Assembly: GCF_009725205.1 (NCBI RefSeq) | Contig: NZ_WNZY01000002.1 | Coordinates: 62,001 to 126,000, forward strand | Origin: Paenibacillus timonensis | Lineage (GTDB): Bacteria > Bacillota > Bacilli > Paenibacillales > Paenibacillaceae | Direction: 5' to 3' | DNA length: 64,000 bases | In this document: piece by piece, positions 59,593 to 64,000 of the stretch | How the letters are laid out: the number at the start of each line of letters is the position of its first letter | Numbering within the stretch: position 1 is the stretch's first letter | Position numbers and translations under genes: made by a program | Notes under the pieces: model-generated | Database searches by the model: none | Told to the model about the DNA's origin: nothing | Seen by the model: the letters and a program-made list of their open reading frames with translations, nothing else

Positions 59593-60504
59593 GTGGAATT
59601 AAGACAACTGCAGTATTTTGTGAAAGTGGCGAGAAAAGAGCACGTGACTCAGGCTGCCGAGGAGCTGCACGTCGCCCAATCGGCGGTAAGCCGGCAAATT
59701 CACCAGCTCGAGCAGGAGCTTGGCGTTAATTTGTTTATGCAGAAGGGCAGGAATCTCCATCTCACCGCCGTTGGGCAACTGTTCTGCAGCCGAGTGGAGA
59801 TGATTCTTAAGGATCTCGACCGGGCCGTGAGCGAGGTGCACGAATTTCTTGATCCGGAGCAGGGGGAAATCCGTTTAGGATTCCCGAACAGTCTGGGGAT
59901 TCATATGATTCCCAGCGTAGTGGCGGAGTTCCGCAAGCTGTATCCCAATGTGAAGTTTCGTTTTAGACAAGGCACTTATCCTACATTAATTCGCGATGTC
60001 GTATCCGGGGAAATTGATTTAGCTTTTATCTCTCCATTTCCAGAAAATCATGATCAAGTCACCGGCAATGTGGTGTTGACGGAGGATTTGGTAGGCATTC
60101 TTCCGCCGGGGCATCCATTGGCTGGAGAGCAAAGCATCAAGCTAAGCCAACTCAAGGATGAGAAGTTCATTTTGTTCAGCAAGGGCTATTCGCTGCGACC
60201 GATTGTTTGGCATGCCTGTCTGGAGGCCGGTTTTACGCCGAAAATCGCTTTCGAAGGTGAAGAAACCGATACGATAAGAGGATTGGTTGCCGCCGGCATG
60301 GGCGTTAGCTTGTTGCCGGAGATGGCGTTGTTTCAAAGCTTTACGCTCCAGCCGATCCGCGTACGGATCTCCGAACCGAAGGTGACGCGCACGATCGGAT
60401 TGATTCACCGTGCCGACGAGAAGCTGCCGCTTGTGGCGCAATCGTTCCGGATGTTCCTGCTGGAATACTTTGGCCTTCAGGTCGATACGCTGCCAAATCC
60501 GTGA
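59593..60504 (+). CDS. LysR-family regulator, GltC-like
   Basis: The GTG at 59593 (MELRQLQYFVKVA) gives the usual LysR start; ATG 59569 is an alternative. The 303-residue protein has the winged HTH (VTQAAEELHVAQSAVSRQIHQL, about residues 17-38) and a periplasmic-binding-protein-like effector domain. The opening, the EFLDPEQGEIRLGFPNSLG stretch and the GLVAAGMGVSLLPE motif resemble B. subtilis GltC, activator of glutamate synthase genes. Target genes gltAB are not in the window. The name GltC is a likely but unproven assignment. Confidence 0.8.
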   Translation: MELRQLQYFVKVARKEHVTQAAEELHVAQSAVSRQIHQLEQELGVNLFMQKGRNLHLTAVGQLFCSRVEMILKDLDRAVSEVHEFLDPEQGEIRLGFPNSLGIHMIPSVVAEFRKLYPNVKFRFRQGTYPTLIRDVVSGEIDLAFISPFPENHDQVTGNVVLTEDLVGILPPGHPLAGEQSIKLSQLKDEKFILFSKGYSLRPIVWHACLEAGFTPKIAFEGEETDTIRGLVAAGMGVSLLPEMALFQSFTLQPIRVRISEPKVTRTIGLIHRADEKLPLVAQSFRMFLLEYFGLQVDTLPNP

Positions 60505-60549
60505 ATGGATTGTTATGTAAACGTTTGCTGAATCGGCTGAAAACAAAAA

Positions 60550-60600
60550 ATGGCTGCACGATTCCGAGCCGATGGGCTCGGAAACCGTGCAGCCTTTGTT
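60550..60600. terminator. Bidirectional terminator
   Basis: GGCTGCACG and CGTGCAGCC form the outer stem, with inner TTCCGAGCC/GGCTCGGAA and a GATG loop, between two convergent genes. Confidence 0.85.
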
Positions 60601-60612
60601 ACGTGAAGTCGA

Positions 60613-61293
60613 TTAGTCGCGGTTACTCGTGAAAATCAGAATGTAGCGAAGCAATTCCAGAATGGAGATCAAAGCGGCAGCTACATAAGTTAAAGCCGCG
60701 GCGTTTAACACTTTGCCGACTCCGCGCGATTCATTCGGAGAGATAAAGCCCTGCTCGAGCATCACCTTTCGAGCCCGGCTGCTGGCGTTAAATTCGACCG
60801 GCAGGGTGACGATCTGGAACAAGACGGCGGCGGAGAAGAAGATAATCCCGAGTCCGATCAAGTTCAGCGCGCCAAAGAGGAAACCGGCCAACAGCAGGAA
60901 GGGGGCAACTCCGGAAGCGAAGTTCACCAGCGGGAACATCCGATGGCGAAGCACCAGCATGGGGTATTTCTGCTTGTGCTGAATTGCGTGTCCGACTTCG
61001 TGACAGGCGACGGCGACGGCGGATATGGAACTCTCGTAGTATACCGGCTCTGACAACCGGACTACACGGTGAATTGGATCATAGTGGTCTGTCAGGGCAC
61101 CGCGTACCGGCTCGATCGGGACATCATAGAGGCCGTTGGCGTCGAGCATACGTCTTGCTGCGTCGTGACCAGTTAAACCATAAAGGTTTGAAACTTTTGC
61201 CCATTTGTTAAAAGTGCCTTTGACCCGAAACTGCGCCCATAGCGAGAGCCCAAATGCGATCAGAATCGGGATAAGCATCACGTCTGAATACAT
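60613..61293 (-). CDS. Zinc metallopeptidase, YugP family
   Basis: This 226-residue membrane protein has an HEVGH zinc motif at residues 98-102 in CHEVGHAIQHK, a later Glu ligand candidate in LPVEFNASSRA, and membrane helices at the N-terminus and C-terminal third. Such proteins (YugP, neutral zinc metallopeptidase) are membrane proteases of unknown substrate. The start ATG has GGAGGAATGATTC upstream. The upstream MerR gene is on the same strand. Confidence 0.88.
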   Translation of the reverse strand: MYSDVMLIPILIAFGLSLWAQFRVKGTFNKWAKVSNLYGLTGHDAARRMLDANGLYDVPIEPVRGALTDHYDPIHRVVRLSEPVYYESSISAVAVACHEVGHAIQHKQKYPMLVLRHRMFPLVNFASGVAPFLLLAGFLFGALNLIGLGIIFFSAAVLFQIVTLPVEFNASSRARKVMLEQGFISPNESRGVGKVLNAAALTYVAAALISILELLRYILIFTSNRD

Positions 61294-61356
61294 GAATCAT
61301 TCCTCCATATGATTTAGTTGTCAAGGATGCAAACAGAGGTTGATTAGAAATATAGG

Positions 61357-61797
61357 TTAGGAAAAAGGCCCGTGGTTCATTAACAGCCGGATCGCTTCCA
61401 TACAGGCTAAGCTTTGTGGTAACAAATTCGCGAATGCGCGTTTGGCCTGATTCGGCTGTAAGCTGGAAATGAGCGGCTCCAGCTCCTTGACCTCGCGTTC
61501 CAACTGCTGCATATGGAGCTCCAGCGAACTCAACTTCTCGGTCACTTGTACCTCGTGAGTCACCCGGTTCCATTGGTCCAGCTTCTCGCGGATCTCTTCC
61601 AACGTATATTTCTCCTGTTTCATTTGATTAATACGTTCAAGCCTGGTCAAGGTTTCAGCACTGTATAAACGATAGTTGGTCTGGGTGCGCTTCTCCGGGG
61701 AGATCAGCCCTAGTTTCGTGTAATAATCGATCGTCCGCTCACTGACGTCGGCGGCTTTAGCCAATTCTCCGATCCGGTACAGTTTATTTACTCCAAT
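61357..61797 (-). CDS. MerR-family transcriptional regulator with probable ATT start
   Basis: The MerR winged HTH needs residues upstream of the first conventional start (TTG 61764): KLYRIGELAKAADVSERTIDYYTKLGL. In frame before these there is no ATG, GTG or TTG until a stop. An ATT at 61797, seven bases after AGAGG, is therefore proposed as start. The protein has about 146 residues, with a dimerisation coiled coil near residues 85-110. No effector cysteines are obvious. It may control itself and the downstream YugP gene. Confidence 0.75.
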   Translation of the reverse strand: MGVNKLYRIGELAKAADVSERTIDYYTKLGLISPEKRTQTNYRLYSAETLTRLERINQMKQEKYTLEEIREKLDQWNRVTHEVQVTEKLSSLELHMQQLEREVKELEPLISSLQPNQAKRAFANLLPQSLACMEAIRLLMNHGPFS

Positions 61798-61990
61798 TCC
61801 ATCACCTCTTCCGACATATCCAAAAGATTGCTTCTATATTTATTTTATTTATCCTCATGATACTTAACAACAAGCATACAGTCAAACGTTATGCTTTATT
61901 TTTATCAGTAACTATAAGACGATATAACCATAAACCTAACATAGCATGTTAGAAAGTATGTAGTAAATCTATTTTTTTTCAAAAAACTAT

Positions 61991-62020
61991 TGTCATTCCT
62001 GCGCCTTTCGTCTTATAATC
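61991..62020 (+). promoter_or_regulatory. Promoter of the amtB gene
   Basis: TTGTCA at 61991-61996 and TATAAT at 62015-62020 are 18 bp apart. A perfect dyad CTAACATAGCATGTTAG lies upstream at 61936-61952. Confidence 0.7.
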
Positions 62021-62040
62021 ACTTTAACAATTCATTTTGT

Positions 62041-62057
62041 GTAAGGAAACTTAACAT
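62041..62057 (+). promoter_or_regulatory. GlnR/TnrA box upstream of amtB
   Basis: TGTAAGGAAACTTAACA exactly matches TGTNA-N7-TNACA. It lies about 20 bp downstream of the -10 box and 17 bp before the start codon, where GlnR would repress in nitrogen excess. Confidence 0.8.
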
Positions 62058-62073
62058 TAGGGGAGTGTTAAAG

Positions 62074-63474
62074 ATGAAGAAGAAGTGGCTTTATGGTGGA
62101 CTCATTTTTCTCGCATCATTTGCTTTTCCGGTCTCGGCATTCGCAGCGGAGGGAGAGGTTACTGCCCCGGTTCTGGAGCTGGGCCTGAATTCGCTTTTCG
62201 TATTCGTCGCAGCCATGCTGGTGTTCTTTATGCAAGCCGGCTTCGCTTTACTTGAAGCAGGTACCGTTCGGATGAAGAACGCCGGGCACGTAGCCGGCAA
62301 AACGGTCCTTACTCTGGGAATATCCGTTCTTGCTTGGTGGCTGCTTGGCTTCGGTTTCGCTTTCGGCGACGGGAACAGCTTCCTGGGTACGACCGGATTC
62401 CTGTTCGGCGGCGAAGGGGATATCGGTTCCTTTAGCGTATTCTCCGAAATTGGTGTACCGCTCAATTTGATGTTCTTGTTCCAAATGGCGTTTGCGGCTG
62501 TATCGCTCGCGATCGCTTGCGGCGGGATGGCGGAACGCGCCAAACTTAGCGTTTATATCATCTTCGGTACGATCTTCATTGTCCTGATTTATCCGATCGT
62601 AGCTCACTGGGTATGGGGCGGCGGCTGGCTTGGTAATCTGGGGATGCAAGATTACGCCGGTTCGACGGTCGTTCACTTAACCGGTGCTACAGCGGCTCTT
62701 GCAGCAACTATTCTGCTTAAACCACGTCTGGGTAAATACAATAAAGATGGGAAACCGAACAACATTCCTGGCCATAACCAAGTGTTGACGGTACTCGGCG
62801 TCATTATCCTGTGGATCGGCTGGTTCGGTTTCAACCCGGGCAGCGCATTAACTCCTTTGAACGATGGATTCTTTGGTTATGTCCTGATGACAACCAATCT
62901 GGCCGCAGCCGCTGGTGCGGTTGCCGCACTGCTCATTTCCTGGGCGGTAATGGGCAAATCGGATATTCCGAGCATGCTGAACGGCGTACTGGCCGCTCTT
63001 GTAGCAATTACCGGTTCTTGTGCTTTCGTTGACGCTTGGGCTTCCATTATCATCGGTGCGGTTGCCGGGATTTTGACCTTCTTTACGGCAAGATGGTTTG
63101 AACGCGCTGGGTTGGATGATCCGATTTACGCTTTCTCCGTACACGGGATCGCCGGGGTATGGGGTGCGATTTCCACCGGTTTGTTCGCAACGCCGGAATT
63201 GGCTGAGAAGACGGGCGTAGGCAAAGCTGGCTTGTTCTATGGCGGCGGCTTCGGACAATTAGGCGTACAGCTGCTTGGGGTGATCGGTACTTTCGCCTTC
63301 GTACTGGTTGTTTCCTTCTTAGTCTTAGGGATCATGAAGTGGACGACTGGGCTACGTGTCACGGAGGAAGAAGAAACAATGGGTCTGGATATCAGCGAGC
63401 ATGGTACTTACGGTTATCCAGAACAAATGAACTTGCTGAACAAGAATACTTCGTCCGGCATTCCTGCCGAATAA
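62074..63474 (+). CDS. amtB: Ammonium transporter (Amt/MEP/Rh family)
   Basis: The start is ATG 62074 with GGGGAG upstream. The 466-residue protein has a cleavable signal peptide (MKKKWLYGGLIFLASFAFPVSAFA) followed by eleven membrane helices. Amt signatures include MQAGFALLEAGTVRMKN, FGDGNSF, DYAGSTVVHLTGATAAL with the pore histidine, and GIAGVWGAISTGLFA with the second histidine. It moves ammonium into the cell and is normally inhibited by a PII protein. No glnK lies beside it; a DUF294 gene follows. The GlnR/TnrA box implies induction by nitrogen limitation. Confidence 0.93.
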   Translation: MKKKWLYGGLIFLASFAFPVSAFAAEGEVTAPVLELGLNSLFVFVAAMLVFFMQAGFALLEAGTVRMKNAGHVAGKTVLTLGISVLAWWLLGFGFAFGDGNSFLGTTGFLFGGEGDIGSFSVFSEIGVPLNLMFLFQMAFAAVSLAIACGGMAERAKLSVYIIFGTIFIVLIYPIVAHWVWGGGWLGNLGMQDYAGSTVVHLTGATAALAATILLKPRLGKYNKDGKPNNIPGHNQVLTVLGVIILWIGWFGFNPGSALTPLNDGFFGYVLMTTNLAAAAGAVAALLISWAVMGKSDIPSMLNGVLAALVAITGSCAFVDAWASIIIGAVAGILTFFTARWFERAGLDDPIYAFSVHGIAGVWGAISTGLFATPELAEKTGVGKAGLFYGGGFGQLGVQLLGVIGTFAFVLVVSFLVLGIMKWTTGLRVTEEEETMGLDISEHGTYGYPEQMNLLNKNTSSGIPAE

Positions 63475-63499
63475 GAGAAAGGAAAGGAAGTTGGGGGCC

Positions 63500-64000
63500 A
63501 TGAGTCATGACACGGCCATGAACAACGCAAGCTTGAACGCGATCCGGTCCGCTGCGACTCCCGCTATGCTAAAGGCGGCCCGAGTCGATGAGCAGAACCG
63601 CTTATACGGCAAGCTCACATCGATGCCGATTCAAGCATGGAACCGGGAGGTCTCGGACCTGCATGATGCTGTCATGACCCAAGCTTGCCGATGCTGCGAA
63701 GAAGAGATGATCCGGGAGGGCTACGGCCCTCCTCCTTCGCATTATGCCTTTATTGCTTTTGGAAGCGCTGGTCGAGCGGAACCGACTTTATGGAGCGACC
63801 AGGATAACGGATTGATCTACGGGGAGGGCGACGTAGAGCAGTTGGAGCTCTATTTTGAACGATTCAGCCACAAGCTTTCAGCGATTCTTGAGCAGGTCGG
63901 CTATCCTCCGTGCCCCGGCAGCGTCATGTTGTCTAATAAGTTATGGCGAGGCAACCTAGTTTCGTGGGAGAGACAGTTGCTAGAGTGGCGAAATATTCTA
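63500..64000 (+). CDS. DUF294 putative nucleotidyltransferase-domain protein, 3' end cut by window
   Basis: The ATG at 63500 follows GGAAGTTGGGGG, 26 bp after amtB. The 167 visible residues have a DUF294/GlnE-like nucleotidyltransferase signature: IAFGSAGRAEPTLWSDQDNGLIY at about residues 85-107, with the catalytic GS (89-90) and the aspartates Asp100 and Asp102. Related proteins are annotated as signal-transduction or nucleotidyltransferase proteins that may modify a regulator. Linkage with amtB suggests a role in nitrogen signalling. The reading frame runs past the window edge. Confidence 0.78.
   Translation, partial: MSHDTAMNNASLNAIRSAATPAMLKAARVDEQNRLYGKLTSMPIQAWNREVSDLHDAVMTQACRCCEEEMIREGYGPPPSHYAFIAFGSAGRAEPTLWSDQDNGLIYGEGDVEQLELYFERFSHKLSAILEQVGYPPCPGSVMLSNKLWRGNLVSWERQLLEWRNIL

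Overview
The window reads as chromosomal DNA of a spore-forming Firmicute close to Paenibacillus (Paenibacillaceae). Reasons: strong AGGAGG-type ribosome sites with many TTG starts, a YjcZ-type spore small protein, a hemE-hemH-hemY operon of the Gram-positive coproporphyrin pathway, YtpB-type and squalene-hopene-cyclase-type terpenoid enzymes, a YugP-like protease, a DUF3906 protein, and a TPR-receptor/pro-peptide gene pair of the kind described in Paenibacillus. G+C is moderate, roughly the low-to-mid 50s percent by eye, with a clear AT-rich patch near 36.0-36.9 kb. No rRNA, tRNA, prophage, transposase or CRISPR array was seen.

Layout. 1-9.5 kb: THUMP-type RNA methyltransferase (cut at the left edge), O-methyltransferase, a two-gene ABC exporter with a divergent TetR regulator, a DeoR regulator plus 1-phosphofructokinase, a cupin and an amino-acid permease. 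9.5-16 kb: GNAT acetyltransferase, an intergenic GCAGTTATT repeat block, an orphan PD-(D/E)XK/winged-helix protein, squalene-hopene-type cyclase, an AlaX-type editing protein and an MFS exporter. 16-27 kb: hemEHY, a CapA-like protein, a gdpd-FAH-DUF92-ABC-F operon and a MATE exporter. 27-32 kb: a 1403-residue fused acyl-CoA dehydratase activase with its own MarR regulator. 32-37 kb: a PadR/DUF1048/ABC cassette with two copies of one leader element, then an RRNPP-like receptor whose stop codon overlaps the start of a 39-residue secreted pro-peptide. 37-45 kb: peptidases (M42, PepF), LapA, cold-shock protein, WYL regulator, VOC protein and a toroid-fold protein. 45-54 kb: nitroreductase, transporters, YtpB-type terpene synthase, pfkA, a secreted glycoside-hydrolase-like protein and YitT. 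54-64 kb: DEAD-box helicase, YjcZ, YesL, 6S RNA, Tpx, rhomboid, a GltC-like regulator, YugP, MerR, and an ammonium transporter under a perfect GlnR/TnrA box followed by a DUF294 nucleotidyltransferase (cut at the right edge).

How the parts work together. Central metabolism is represented by fruK, pfkA and haem synthesis. The YtpB-like synthase at 47.7 kb and the cyclase at 11.4 kb could supply consecutive steps of a C35 sesquarterpene (sporulenol-type) pathway. GltC-like regulator, GlnR box, AmtB and DUF294 form a nitrogen-related right end. The least ordinary parts are the receptor/pro-peptide pair (35.4-36.8 kb), the duplicated leader in the PadR cassette (32.3-33.7 kb), the fused activase, and a dispersed 24-bp palindromic repeat shared by two intergenic regions 18 kb apart.
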